Assembly (NCBI RefSeq): GCF_039062465.1
Contig: NZ_JBCLNF010000006.1
Coordinates: 12,214-76,213, forward strand
Length of the DNA stretch: 64,000 bases
From: Parolsenella sp958406235
GTDB lineage: Bacteria > Actinomycetota > Coriobacteriia > Coriobacteriales > Atopobiaceae
Direction: 5' to 3'
In this document: positions 43,565 to 51,242 of the stretch, piece by piece
Position numbering within the stretch: the first letter of the stretch is position 1
Layout: the number at the start of each line of letters is the position of its first letter
Notes under the pieces: model-generated
Told to the model about the DNA's origin: nothing
The model's input: only the letters and a program-made list of their open reading frames with translations
The model's database searches: none
Made by a program: the position numbers and the translations under genes

Positions 43565-44176
43565 TTGTCTTCTAGCTCTCGTATCGTCGGGCGCACGCTC
43601 GCCCGCTGCCAGGCCCTTCAGCTGCTCTTCCAGGCCGAGGCCTGTGGCCGCAGCGTCGCCGATGTCCTCGCTGGTGACTACGTGCTCTCTGAGGGTCCCC
43701 TCGTCGAGTACGCAGAACAGCTCGCTCGCGGCACCGATGAGCACCGCGCCGAGCTCGATCATGTCCTTTCCGGTGCCGCCCGCAACTGGAGCATCAGCCG
43801 TATGTCTGCGACGGACCGCAACCTTCTGCGTGTCGCCCTGTACGAGATCCTCTTCGAGGATGACGTCGACAAGGCCGTCAGCATCGACGAGTGCGTCGAG
43901 CTTGCGAAGGCCTTTGGCAGCTCGGACGAGTCCTCGCGCTTCGTGAACGGCGTTCTCGGCCGCGTCGCCGCGGATATCGACAACGGTGTTGACGTGATCG
44001 AGGTCGCTCGCAAGAACTACGAGGATTCCGCCGCCGAGCTCGCCTCCGCCGCCTATGGCGACGAGGATGACCGCGAATATGCCTCGGAGGAAGACTTCGC
44101 GCCTGAGCGCGAGAACTTCTACGGTGGCGACTACGAGGCCTCTGACGTGCCCGAGTGGGCCCGAGAGGGCGAGTAA
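43565..44176 (+). CDS. nusB: Transcription antitermination protein NusB
   Basis: RNA-binding helical protein of the rRNA antitermination complex (with S10). 203 residues, longer than the usual ~140 owing to an acidic C-terminal extension of about 55 residues. Core: RTLARCQALQLLFQAEACGRS, WSISRMSATDRNLLRVALYEILF, and CVELAKAFGSSDESSRFVNGVLGRV. TTG start with AAGGAG eight bases upstream. Ends two bases before xseB. Confidence 0.92.
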   Translation: MSSSSRIVGRTLARCQALQLLFQAEACGRSVADVLAGDYVLSEGPLVEYAEQLARGTDEHRAELDHVLSGAARNWSISRMSATDRNLLRVALYEILFEDDVDKAVSIDECVELAKAFGSSDESSRFVNGVLGRVAADIDNGVDVIEVARKNYEDSAAELASAAYGDEDDREYASEEDFAPERENFYGGDYEASDVPEWAREGE

Positions 44177-44178
44177 CC

Positions 44179-44397
44179 ATGGCTTCCAAGCCGGACACCT
44201 CGAGTTACGAGCGCTTCTCGGACGTGACTGATCGTCTCGACGAGATCGTTGCCGCGGTGCGCGACAAGGGCACCTCGCTCGAGCGCTCGCTTGACCTGTT
44301 CGACGAGGCCATCGCTCTTGGCACGAGGGCCGTCGACCTAGTCGACAAGGTCGCCTTCTCGCCCGAGGAGCGCGAGCGCCTGGTCGACAAAAGTTGA
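44179..44397 (+). CDS. xseB: Exodeoxyribonuclease VII small subunit
   Basis: 72-residue coiled small subunit that partners XseA to degrade single-stranded DNA. Family block SDVTDRLDEIVAAVRDKGTSLERSLDLFDEAIALGTRAVDLVDK. No xseA is present, although it usually lies between nusB and xseB. The stop codon TGA (44395-44397) lies inside a dispersed palindromic repeat (44393-44422), so the repeat sets the C-terminus. Confidence 0.86.
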   Translation: MASKPDTSSYERFSDVTDRLDEIVAAVRDKGTSLERSLDLFDEAIALGTRAVDLVDKVAFSPEERERLVDKS

Positions 44398-44422
44398 CAA
44401 AGGGACAGTCCCTTTTTCAGGT
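44393..44422. repeat. Dispersed palindrome, chimeric copy (type B left arm, type A right arm)
   Basis: Core AAAGGGACAGTCCCTTT. The left flank GTTGAC matches the copy at 47631, and the right flank TTCAGGT matches the copy at 47584. It overlaps the xseB stop codon. Confidence 0.8.
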
Positions 44423-44463
44423 CTGGCAAGTGGTCTTGCCGCACAATTTGCGAAGTAACCAAG

Positions 44464-44487
44464 CGAGCCGCGATTGCGGCTCGTTTG
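44464..44487 (+). terminator. Terminator after xseB
   Basis: Perfect 8-bp stem CGAGCCGC/GCGGCTCG with a GATT loop followed by TTTGCT; about 70 bases after xseB. Probably ends the efp-nusB-xseB transcript. Confidence 0.5.
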
Positions 44488-44607
44488 CTATCTAGAAGGG
44501 GAGCGCCGCCTCCATAGGGGGCGTCGCGTCCCATAGAGGGATAGAGCTGTGCTGCTCGCTCGCATCCCGTGCCCGTTGCGCCTCTCCCGCGTTCGTCGCT
44601 TCTATCC

Positions 44608-44625
44608 AAACCATTTGTCTGGTTT
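44608..44625. promoter_or_regulatory. Candidate operator, upstream copy
   Basis: AAACCATTTGTCTGGTTT, a 6-bp-arm palindrome, matching 15 of 18 positions with the site at 44726-44743. Both lie upstream of dpaL. Confidence 0.4.
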
Positions 44626-44725
44626 ATGTTGCGCGTCTCCGTTCACGCTTGAAAACCGTACGTTCGCCAATCGGCACAATTCCTGCCTTGATTCGAACAA
44701 GAAGTATGGTTTCATATGGAATAAC

Positions 44726-44755
44726 AAACTAATTGTTTGGTTTGCAAACAATTAG
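44726..44755. promoter_or_regulatory. Candidate operator, downstream copy with 11-bp perfect dyad
   Basis: AAACTAATTGTTTGGTTT (44726-44743) repeats the upstream site. It also forms part of a perfect dyad, CTAATTGTTTG / CAAACAATTAG, with a 5-nt spacer (44729-44755). It ends 62 bases before the dpaL start, a sensible position for a repressor or activator site. Confidence 0.45.
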
Positions 44756-44817
44756 TCGGTCACTTGGCGGGTGAGGTTCCCGCCGTGCTAGTCGGTCGCG
44801 ACGGAAAGGACGCAAAC

Positions 44818-46032
44818 GTGAGCGAGAGGATCGAATGGGCCGTTAACGAGATGCCCAAGAGCGATGACGCGCACCTCGGCATCATGTCCCTGGAGAACGT
44901 CAAGAAGGCCCGCGCCTTCCACGAGAGCTTCCCCCAGTATTCTGTGACGCCGCTTGCTTGCCTCGATCAACAGGCCAAGCGCCTCGGCATCGCCGGCCTT
45001 GCCGTGAAGGACGAGTCGTATCGCTTCGGCCTCAACGCCTTCAAGGTCCTCGGCGGCTCCTTCGCGATGGCCAACTACATTGCCGACGAGACCAACAAGG
45101 ACGTCGCGGATTGCACCTACGATTACCTCACCTCCGACGAGCTCGCCCGCGACTTCGGCCAGGCCACCTTCTTCACCGCCACTGACGGCAACCATGGCCG
45201 CGGCGTTGCCTGGGCTGCCAACAAGCTCGGCCAGAAGGCCGTCGTCCACATGCCCAAGGGTTCCACGAAGCCCCGCTTCGACAACATCGCCGCCGAGGGC
45301 GCCAAGGTCACCATCGAGGAGGTCAACTACGACGAGTGCGTCCGCATGGCTGCCGCCGAGGCTGACGCCTGCGACCGTGGCGTGATCGTCCAGGACACCG
45401 CCTGGGAGGGCTACGAGAAGATCCCGTCCTGGATCATGGAGGGCTACGGCACCATGGCCTCCGAGGCTGCCGAGCAGCTCGCAGAGGCTGGCGTCGAGCG
45501 CCCGACCCACGTCTTCGTCCAGGCTGGCGTCGGCTCGCTCGCCGGTGCCGTCGTGGGCTACTTCACCAACCTCTTCCCGGACAACCCGCCCATCTTCGTC
45601 GTCGCCGAGTGCGCCCCGGCCGCGTGCCTCTACAAGGGTGCCAAGGCTGGCGACGGCGAGCCCCGCATCGTCGGTGGTGACATGCCGTCCATCATGGCCG
45701 GCCTCTGCTGCGGCGAGCCCAACATCCTCGGCTGGGACATCCTGCGCAACCACGTCCGCGCCTTCGTCTCCTGCCCTGACTGGGTGACCGCCCGCGGCAT
45801 GCGCGTCCTCGGTGCCCCCGAGAAGGGCGACCCGCGCGTCATCTCCGGCGAGTCCGGCGCCGTCACGAGCGGCCTCGTCATGACGCTCATGCAGGACCCG
45901 GAGTACGCCGAGCTCAAGGAGGCCATCGGCCTCGACGAGAACAGCTCCGTCCTGTGCTTCTCCACCGAGGGCGACACTGATCCCGAGCAGTATCGTAGGA
46001 TCGTCTGGGAGGGCGAGTATCCCACCTTCTAG
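44818..46032 (+). CDS. dpaL: 2,3-diaminopropionate ammonia-lyase (YgeX)
   Basis: Fold-type II PLP enzyme converting 2,3-diaminopropionate to pyruvate and two ammonia. 404 residues. PLP-lysine block KDESYRFGLNAFKVLGGSFA, substrate/phosphate loops TATDGNHGRGVAWAA and VFVQAGVGSLAGAVVGY, and C-terminal GESGAVTSGLVMTLM. GTG at 44818 chosen because GGAAAGGA precedes it and the product then begins as YgeX proteins do; an earlier ATG at 44737 lies in the operator region. First gene of the ygeX-ygeY-ygeW cluster. Strong preferred-codon use indicates high expression. Confidence 0.92.
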   Translation: MSERIEWAVNEMPKSDDAHLGIMSLENVKKARAFHESFPQYSVTPLACLDQQAKRLGIAGLAVKDESYRFGLNAFKVLGGSFAMANYIADETNKDVADCTYDYLTSDELARDFGQATFFTATDGNHGRGVAWAANKLGQKAVVHMPKGSTKPRFDNIAAEGAKVTIEEVNYDECVRMAAAEADACDRGVIVQDTAWEGYEKIPSWIMEGYGTMASEAAEQLAEAGVERPTHVFVQAGVGSLAGAVVGYFTNLFPDNPPIFVVAECAPAACLYKGAKAGDGEPRIVGGDMPSIMAGLCCGEPNILGWDILRNHVRAFVSCPDWVTARGMRVLGAPEKGDPRVISGESGAVTSGLVMTLMQDPEYAELKEAIGLDENSSVLCFSTEGDTDPEQYRRIVWEGEYPTF

Positions 46033-46047
46033 GGCGCTCTGCTCGAA

Positions 46048-46110
46048 CCGGCCTCGCCGCGAGAGCTTCTTTCGCGCAGGCCCGGTCTTGCCGCGAGGAC
46101 TTCCTTACTA
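46048..46110. repeat. Imperfect direct repeat between dpaL and ygeY
   Basis: Two related ~29-base units of the form CCGG-Y-CTYGCCGCGAG followed by a TTC-rich end, beginning at about 46048 and 46082. Function unknown; possibly a remnant duplication in the 149-bp gap. Confidence 0.35.
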
Positions 46111-46181
46111 ACTGCGGGAGCCCCAGGGGCGGCGCCAAGTGATTCCAGGTAAAAGGGCCATCCAACAGAAAGGTTGCAGAC

Positions 46182-47567
46182 ATGGCTAAGCAGCTCGATT
46201 ACGACCTCATCAAGAAGACCGCTGAGGACTACGGCAAGGACATGACGGCGTTCCTTCGCGCCATGATCAGCCACCCGTCCGAGTCCTGCGAGGAGGGCGA
46301 GGTCGTCGCCTGCATCAAGGCCGAGATGGAGAAGCTCGGCTTCGACGAGGTCAAGGTCGACGGCCTTGGCAACGTCATGGGCTTCATGGGCGACGGCGAC
46401 AAGATCATCGCCATCGACTCCCACATCGACACCGTTGGTATCGGCAACATCGAGAACTGGGACTTCGACCCGTACAAGGGCTTCGAGGATGACGAGCTGA
46501 TCGGTGGCCGCGGCGGCTCCGACCAGGAGGGCGGCATGGCCTCCGCCACCTACGCTGCCAAGATGATGAAGGACCTCGACCTCATCCCCGAGGGCTACAA
46601 GGTCATGGTCGTCGGCACCGTCCAGGAAGAGGACTGCGACGGTATGTGCTGGCAGTACATCTACAACGTTGACGGCATCAAGCCCGAGTTCGTCATCTCC
46701 ACCGAGCCCACCGACGGCGGCATCTACCGTGGTCACCGCGGCCGCATGGAGATCCGCGTCGACGTTCACGGCACCTCCTGCCACGGCTCCGCTCCCGACC
46801 GCGGCGACAACGCCATCTACAAGATGGCCGACATCATCGCCGACGTCCGCAAGCTCAACAACAACGGCTGCGACGAGTCGACCGACGTCAAGGGCCTCGT
46901 GAAGATGCTCGACCCGAAGTATAACCCGGATCACTACGAGGACGCCCGCTTCCTCGGTCGCGGCACCTGCACCGTCTCCCAGATCTTCTACACCTCTCCG
47001 TCCCGCTGCGCCGTCGCTGACTCCTGCGCCATCTCCATCGACCGCCGCATGACCGCCGGCGAGACCTACAAGTCCTGCCTGGAGGAGGTTGAGAATCTCC
47101 CGGCCGTCAAGAAGTACGGCGAGGGCGTCAAGGTCTCCATGTACATGTATGACCGTCCGTCCTGGACCGGCGAGGTCTACGAGACCGAGGCCTACTTCCC
47201 GACGTGGATCAACAAGGAGACCGCTCCGCACGTCAAGGCCCTCGTCGACGCCCACAAGGCCCTCTTCGGCGATGAGCGCATCGGCTGCGAGAAGTCCATG
47301 GACAAGCGCGCCGGTCGCCCGCTGTGCGACAAGTGGACCTTCTCCACGAACTGCGTCTCCATCCAGGGCCGCTACGGCATCCCCTGCGTCGGCTTTGGCC
47401 CCGGCGCCGAGTCCCAGGCCCACGCTCCCAACGAGGTCACCTACAAGCAGGACCTCCCGACCTGCGCCGCCCTCTACGTCGCCGCTCTGAACCTCTACGA
47501 GCCCAGCGCCGAGATGGACAACGCCACCACCTACCGCGCCGAGCTCACCGACAACGACATCAAGTAG
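46182..47567 (+). CDS. ygeY: YgeY family M20 metallohydrolase
   Basis: M20/ArgE/DapE-like zinc hydrolase of 461 residues, of the YgeY type found with YgeX and YgeW. Zinc-ligand blocks: AIDSHIDTVGIG (His/Asp), GRGGSDQEGGMASA (bridging Asp), VQEEDCDGMCW (Glu-Glu), FVISTEPTD (Asp), and a late GFGPGAESQAHAPNE (His). The usual dimerisation insert is present, including HGTSCHGSAPDRGDN. The exact amide substrate is undetermined. AGAAAGG precedes the ATG. Codon bias matches dpaL. Confidence 0.88.
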   Translation: MAKQLDYDLIKKTAEDYGKDMTAFLRAMISHPSESCEEGEVVACIKAEMEKLGFDEVKVDGLGNVMGFMGDGDKIIAIDSHIDTVGIGNIENWDFDPYKGFEDDELIGGRGGSDQEGGMASATYAAKMMKDLDLIPEGYKVMVVGTVQEEDCDGMCWQYIYNVDGIKPEFVISTEPTDGGIYRGHRGRMEIRVDVHGTSCHGSAPDRGDNAIYKMADIIADVRKLNNNGCDESTDVKGLVKMLDPKYNPDHYEDARFLGRGTCTVSQIFYTSPSRCAVADSCAISIDRRMTAGETYKSCLEEVENLPAVKKYGEGVKVSMYMYDRPSWTGEVYETEAYFPTWINKETAPHVKALVDAHKALFGDERIGCEKSMDKRAGRPLCDKWTFSTNCVSIQGRYGIPCVGFGPGAESQAHAPNEVTYKQDLPTCAALYVAALNLYEPSAEMDNATTYRAELTDNDIK

Positions 47568-47583
47568 CTCGACTCCGGCGGAA

Positions 47584-47614
47584 ACCTGAAAAAGGGACAG
47601 TCCCTTTTTCAGGT
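47584..47614. repeat. Dispersed palindrome type A
   Basis: 31-bp perfect palindrome with core AAAGGGACAGTCCCTTT and flanks ACCTGA / TCAGGT, in the ygeY-ygeW gap. The T-run in the right arm could also terminate transcription. Confidence 0.8.
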
Positions 47615-47630
47615 CCCCCGTCACACGACA

Positions 47631-47659
47631 GTTGACAAAGGGACAGTCCCTTTGTCAAC
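47631..47659. repeat. Dispersed palindrome type B
   Basis: 29-bp perfect palindrome with the same core and flanks GTTGAC / GTCAAC, 16 bases after the type A copy. Confidence 0.8.
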
Positions 47660-47701
47660 TTCCCCGTCATACGCACGCAATTCGATCCGAGAGGACATAA
47701 C

Positions 47702-48901
47702 ATGAGCGAGATCAGCCAGTACACCGATATGCTTTCCGGCCTCGACTTCAAGGGCATGTACCAGAGCGACTTCCTGCACACCTGGGACAAGACCACCGAC
47801 GAGCTCCGCGCCCTCTACACGGTCGCCGCTGCCCTCCGCAACCTCCGCGAGCGCAACATCTCGTCCAAGATCTTCGACTCCGGCCTCGCCGTCTCCCTCT
47901 TCCGCGACAACTCCACGCGCACCCGCTTCTCCTTCTCCAAGGCCACGAACCTCCTTGGCCTTGAGCTCCAGGACCTCGACGAGAAGAAGTCCCAGATCGC
48001 CCACGGCGAGACCGTCCGCGAGACCGCCACGATGATCTCCTTCATGGCTGACGTCATCGGCATCCGCGACGACATGTACATCGGCAAGGGCGACGCCTAC
48101 ATGCAGGAGGTCTCCGACTCCGTCGCGCAGGCCTACGAGGATGACGTCCTCGACCACCGTCCGACGCTCATCTCCCTCCAGTCCGACTCCGACCACCCGA
48201 CGCAGTCCTCCGCCGACATGCTCTACCTCATCGAGGAGTTCGGCGGCCTTGAGAACCTCCGTGGCAAGAAGGTTGCCGTGACCTGGGCCTACTCGCCCTC
48301 CTACGGCAAGCCGCTGTCCTGCCCGCAGTCCCTCATCAGCCTGCTCCCGCGCTTCGGCATGGACGTCACCCTGGCTCACCCCGAGGGCTACGACCTCATG
48401 GGCGACCGCGTCGAGGCCGCCAAGAAGTACGCCTCCGAGAACGGCTGCACCTTCAACCAGGTCAACACCATGGAGGAGGCCTTCGAGGGCGCCGATATCG
48501 TGATCCCGAAGTCCTGGGCTCCCTACGCCGCCATGGAGCGCCGCACCAACCTCTACGCCGAGGGTGACGACGCCGGTATCGCTGCGCTCGAGAAGGAACT
48601 CCTCGCCCAGAACGCCACGCACAAGGATTGGTGCTCCACGACTGACCTCATGGCTAAGACCGCCAACGGCCAGGACACCATCTTCATGCACCCGCTGCCC
48701 GCCGACATCTCCGGCGTCTCCTGCGAGCACGGCGAGGTCATGGCTGACGTCTTCGACATGCACCGCGTTGGCATGTACAAGGAGGCCTCCTACAAGCCCT
48801 ACGCGATCGCCGCGATGATCTTCCTGCAGAAGGTCGCCAACCCGATCGAGACCCTCCAGGCTCTCGAGGCTGCCGCCACTCCCCGCTGGTACCAGGCCTA
48901 A
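47702..48901 (+). CDS. ygeW: YgeW family knotted carbamoyltransferase
   Basis: Homologue of aspartate/ornithine carbamoyltransferases with a trefoil knot; the natural substrate of YgeW is unknown. 399 residues. Carbamoyl-phosphate block FRDNSTRTRFSFSKATNLLG (STRTR), the second-substrate region DSDHPTQSSADMLYLIEEFG (HPTQ with Asp-His), and FMHPLPADISGVSCEHGEV (HPLP). GAGAGGA lies just before the ATG. Lies between ygeY and the carbamate kinase, which could remove carbamoyl phosphate that it forms. Confidence 0.92.
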   Translation: MSEISQYTDMLSGLDFKGMYQSDFLHTWDKTTDELRALYTVAAALRNLRERNISSKIFDSGLAVSLFRDNSTRTRFSFSKATNLLGLELQDLDEKKSQIAHGETVRETATMISFMADVIGIRDDMYIGKGDAYMQEVSDSVAQAYEDDVLDHRPTLISLQSDSDHPTQSSADMLYLIEEFGGLENLRGKKVAVTWAYSPSYGKPLSCPQSLISLLPRFGMDVTLAHPEGYDLMGDRVEAAKKYASENGCTFNQVNTMEEAFEGADIVIPKSWAPYAAMERRTNLYAEGDDAGIAALEKELLAQNATHKDWCSTTDLMAKTANGQDTIFMHPLPADISGVSCEHGEVMADVFDMHRVGMYKEASYKPYAIAAMIFLQKVANPIETLQALEAAATPRWYQA

Positions 48902-48912
48902 TGCCCCCGTCG

Positions 48913-48943
48913 CCTGCGTCCACGTTCTGAGCGCGGACGCAGG
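48913..48943 (+). terminator. Hairpin after ygeW
   Basis: Perfect 9-bp stem CCTGCGTCC/GGACGCAGG with a 13-nt loop beginning 11 bases after the stop. No T-run, so it may be an RNA-stabilising structure. The rest of the 243-bp gap shows nothing further. Confidence 0.4.
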
Positions 48944-49144
48944 ACCGAGGCCTGCTACCTAGACAGAGCCGGCAGGGCCGGCCCATCCGCCGCCAATACC
49001 CCTGGCAGGCGAAGGTCCGGGGTCGCGCGTTTCGTTTCGGGCGAACGCACGACCCTAGGGACAGCTTTATCAATTTTCTGGGCTGCGCGCAGTCGTGCGC
49101 CCATATCTTGCAGGGCCGAGGCGCCCTCAAGGATCGGAGTCGAT

Positions 49145-50086
49145 ATGTCCAAGCGAATCGTCGTCGCCCTTGGCGGCAACGCTCTCGGCAACAATCTTCC
49201 TGAGCAGGCCGTCGCCGTCCGTGTGACCAGCCAGGCGATCGTGGATCTCATCGAGCAGGGCAACGAGGTCGTCGTCGTCCATGGCAACGGTCCTCAGGTC
49301 GGTATGATCGCCAACGCCATGACCGAGCTTACGCGCTCTAATCCGGAGAAGTACATTCCGTGCCCGCTTTCCGTCTGCGGTGCCATGAGCCAGGGCTATA
49401 TCGGCTATGACCTGCAGAACGCCCTGCGCGAGGAGATGGAGCGCCGCGGCATTGCCAAGGGCGTCGCCACCGTCCTCACCCAGGTCGAGGTCGACCCGGA
49501 GGATCCCGCGTTCTCCAACCCGACCAAGCCCATCGGCTCCTTCATGACGAAGGAGGAGGCCGAGGTTCTTCACCGCGACCGCGACTATGACTTCATGGAG
49601 GACTCCGGCAGGGGTTACCGCCGAGTCGTCGCTTCTCCGAAGCCCCAACGCATCGTCGAGCTCGACACGATCTCCTCACTCGTCCAGGCGAACCATATCG
49701 TCATCGCCTGCGGTGGCGGCGGCATCCCGGTGCTTCCCACCGGTGACCACCACCTCAAGGGAGCCGCGGCCGTCATCGACAAGGACTTCGCCGCCGAGCT
49801 TCTCGCCGAGTCCCTCGATGCGGACTACCTCGTGATCCTCACAGCGGTCGAGAAGGTGGCCGTGCGCTTCGGCAAGCCCGACGAGCGCTGGCTCGACGAG
49901 CTCACGCCCGCCGAGGCCCACGAGCTTGCCGAGGCAGGCGAGTTTGGCAAGGGTTCGATGGAGCCCAAGGTCCTCGCGTGCGCGAAGTTCGCCGAGAGCA
50001 AGCCTGGCCGCTCCGCCCTCATCACCCTGCTCGAGAAGGCCAAGGATGGTCTTGCCGGCAGCACCGGAACCACCATCCGCGCCTAA
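49145..50086 (+). CDS. arcC: Carbamate kinase
   Basis: Converts carbamoyl phosphate and ADP to ATP, ammonia and CO2: the energy-yielding step of such catabolic clusters. 313 residues. Start RIVVALGGNALG, VVVHGNGPQVG, and GGGGIPV with the lysine-containing KGAAAVIDKDFAAELLA, then GSMEPKVLACAKFAE, typical of YqeA/ArcC. No arginine deiminase or ornithine carbamoyltransferase gene is nearby, which supports a role with YgeW. Confidence 0.94.
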   Translation: MSKRIVVALGGNALGNNLPEQAVAVRVTSQAIVDLIEQGNEVVVVHGNGPQVGMIANAMTELTRSNPEKYIPCPLSVCGAMSQGYIGYDLQNALREEMERRGIAKGVATVLTQVEVDPEDPAFSNPTKPIGSFMTKEEAEVLHRDRDYDFMEDSGRGYRRVVASPKPQRIVELDTISSLVQANHIVIACGGGGIPVLPTGDHHLKGAAAVIDKDFAAELLAESLDADYLVILTAVEKVAVRFGKPDERWLDELTPAEAHELAEAGEFGKGSMEPKVLACAKFAESKPGRSALITLLEKAKDGLAGSTGTTIRA

Positions 50087-50195
50087 GAGCGAATGCCGCG
50101 TGCGTGGCCTCGGGGGAGGTCACGCACGTTTGCTTTTGCGGGGGGTGCGAGCGCGGGCCGTGGTTGTCCGTTTGCGAAAACAACGCATGAACGCT

Positions 50196-50224
50196 GGATA
50201 ATTGTCAGCTTCGTTTGGGATAAT
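50196..50224. promoter_or_regulatory. Direct GGATAAT repeats upstream of the ModE-MocA fusion
   Basis: GGATAAT occurs at 50196-50202 and 50218-50224. Either could act as a -10 box; the second ends seven bases before the ATG at 50232, which would give a leaderless mRNA. The 22-bp spacing (two helical turns) also suits a regulator site. Confidence 0.35.
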
Positions 50225-51242
50225 GGGTGGCATGAGACCAAGCGTAAGAACATACCTAGTTAATGACGAGGGCGAGCGCGTCTTCGGTCCCGGTCCCGCG
50301 GAGCTGCTGCGTCGTATCCGCGAGTGCGGGAGCCTCCGCGCTGCCTCGATATCCATGGGCATGGCCTACACCAAGGCCCTGGCCCTCGTCCGTACGGCGG
50401 AGAAGGGCCTGGGCTCCCCGCTGACCACCCGCGTTGTGGGTGGCGCCGGTGGTGGCGGGTCTACGCCCACGCCGGAGGCGGATGCCCTCCTCGCTGCGTA
50501 CGAACGCTGGACCGCTTCGGTGAACTCCGCCGCTGGCGCGCAGTTTGACGCGGCGTTTCCGCATGGGGCGGTGGCCGTTTCGTCTGCGGGCGCGGATTCT
50601 GTTTCGGGCGATGATCGTGTCGTCGGTGCCGCCGTGCTCGCCGCCGGCCACTCGGTGCGCTATGGCAAGAACAAGCTCGTAGAGCCCCTTCTTGGCGAGC
50701 CCGTGGTTGCCCGCGCCATCGATTGTGTGCCCGCCGGCATGCCCATCGTTGTGGTCTCCGCCACTCCTGAGGTCGATGCCATCGCGGACGCCCGCGGCAT
50801 AGAGCGTGTTCGTCCGGATGGCTTTGACGAGGGAGTCGCCGCTACGCTCGGGCAATCCGCTTCCGTTCGCGCCGCGGCCGCCTTTGCCCGTGACGCTGGG
50901 TGGGACGCATGCCTGTTCCTACCGGGAGACCAGCCCCTCATCGAGCACGGGAGCGTCACTCGCATGCTTGGGGTCTCCGCGCTGCGGCCGGATGTCCTCG
51001 TGCGCCTTTCCTGGCGCGGCCGCCCCGCTTCCCCGGCGTTGTTCCCCAGCAACTTCTATGAAGCACTTTCGCATGTCGAGGGCGATGTTGGCGGGAGCTC
51101 GGTCGTGGGGGATGGTGACGTCTGCGTGAGCGTCGAAGCGTCGCTCCCGTGGGAGCTTTGGGATATCGACACGCCCGATGACCTCAGGCGTGCCCGTGAG
51201 ATTCTGGAAAGTGGACTTGGACGTGGAGGGAGTTGCCAATGA
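50223..51242 (+). CDS. ModE-type HTH fused to a MocA-like molybdopterin nucleotidyltransferase
   Basis: About 340 residues in two domains. The N-terminus (about 1-115) is a ModE/LysR-type winged helix: GPGPAELLRRIRECGSLRAASISMGMAYTKALALVRTAEKGLGSPLTTR, where ModE would next have molybdate-binding domains. From about residue 130 there is instead a MobA/MocA nucleotidyltransferase, with GAAVLAAGHSVRYGKNKLVEPLLG (nucleotide loop) and FLPGDQPLI (metal site). Likely links molybdenum-cofactor maturation to control of this cluster (inference). Start 50223 or 50232. ATGA overlap with the hydantoinase gene. Confidence 0.85.
   Translation: MGGMRPSVRTYLVNDEGERVFGPGPAELLRRIRECGSLRAASISMGMAYTKALALVRTAEKGLGSPLTTRVVGGAGGGGSTPTPEADALLAAYERWTASVNSAAGAQFDAAFPHGAVAVSSAGADSVSGDDRVVGAAVLAAGHSVRYGKNKLVEPLLGEPVVARAIDCVPAGMPIVVVSATPEVDAIADARGIERVRPDGFDEGVAATLGQSASVRAAAAFARDAGWDACLFLPGDQPLIEHGSVTRMLGVSALRPDVLVRLSWRGRPASPALFPSNFYEALSHVEGDVGGSSVVGDGDVCVSVEASLPWELWDIDTPDDLRRAREILESGLGRGGSCQ

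Larger units (their letters stand above)
44398..44817. other. Leader region of the dpaL cluster
   Basis: 420 bases without a gene, AT-rich from about 44600 to 44755. Besides a palindromic repeat and a terminator-like hairpin it contains two related 18-bp pseudopalindromes, an 11-bp perfect dyad (44729-44755) and a hairpin GGCGGG/CCCGCC at 44766-44784 just before the dpaL ribosome site. No tRNA-like or coding signal seen. Confidence 0.7.
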
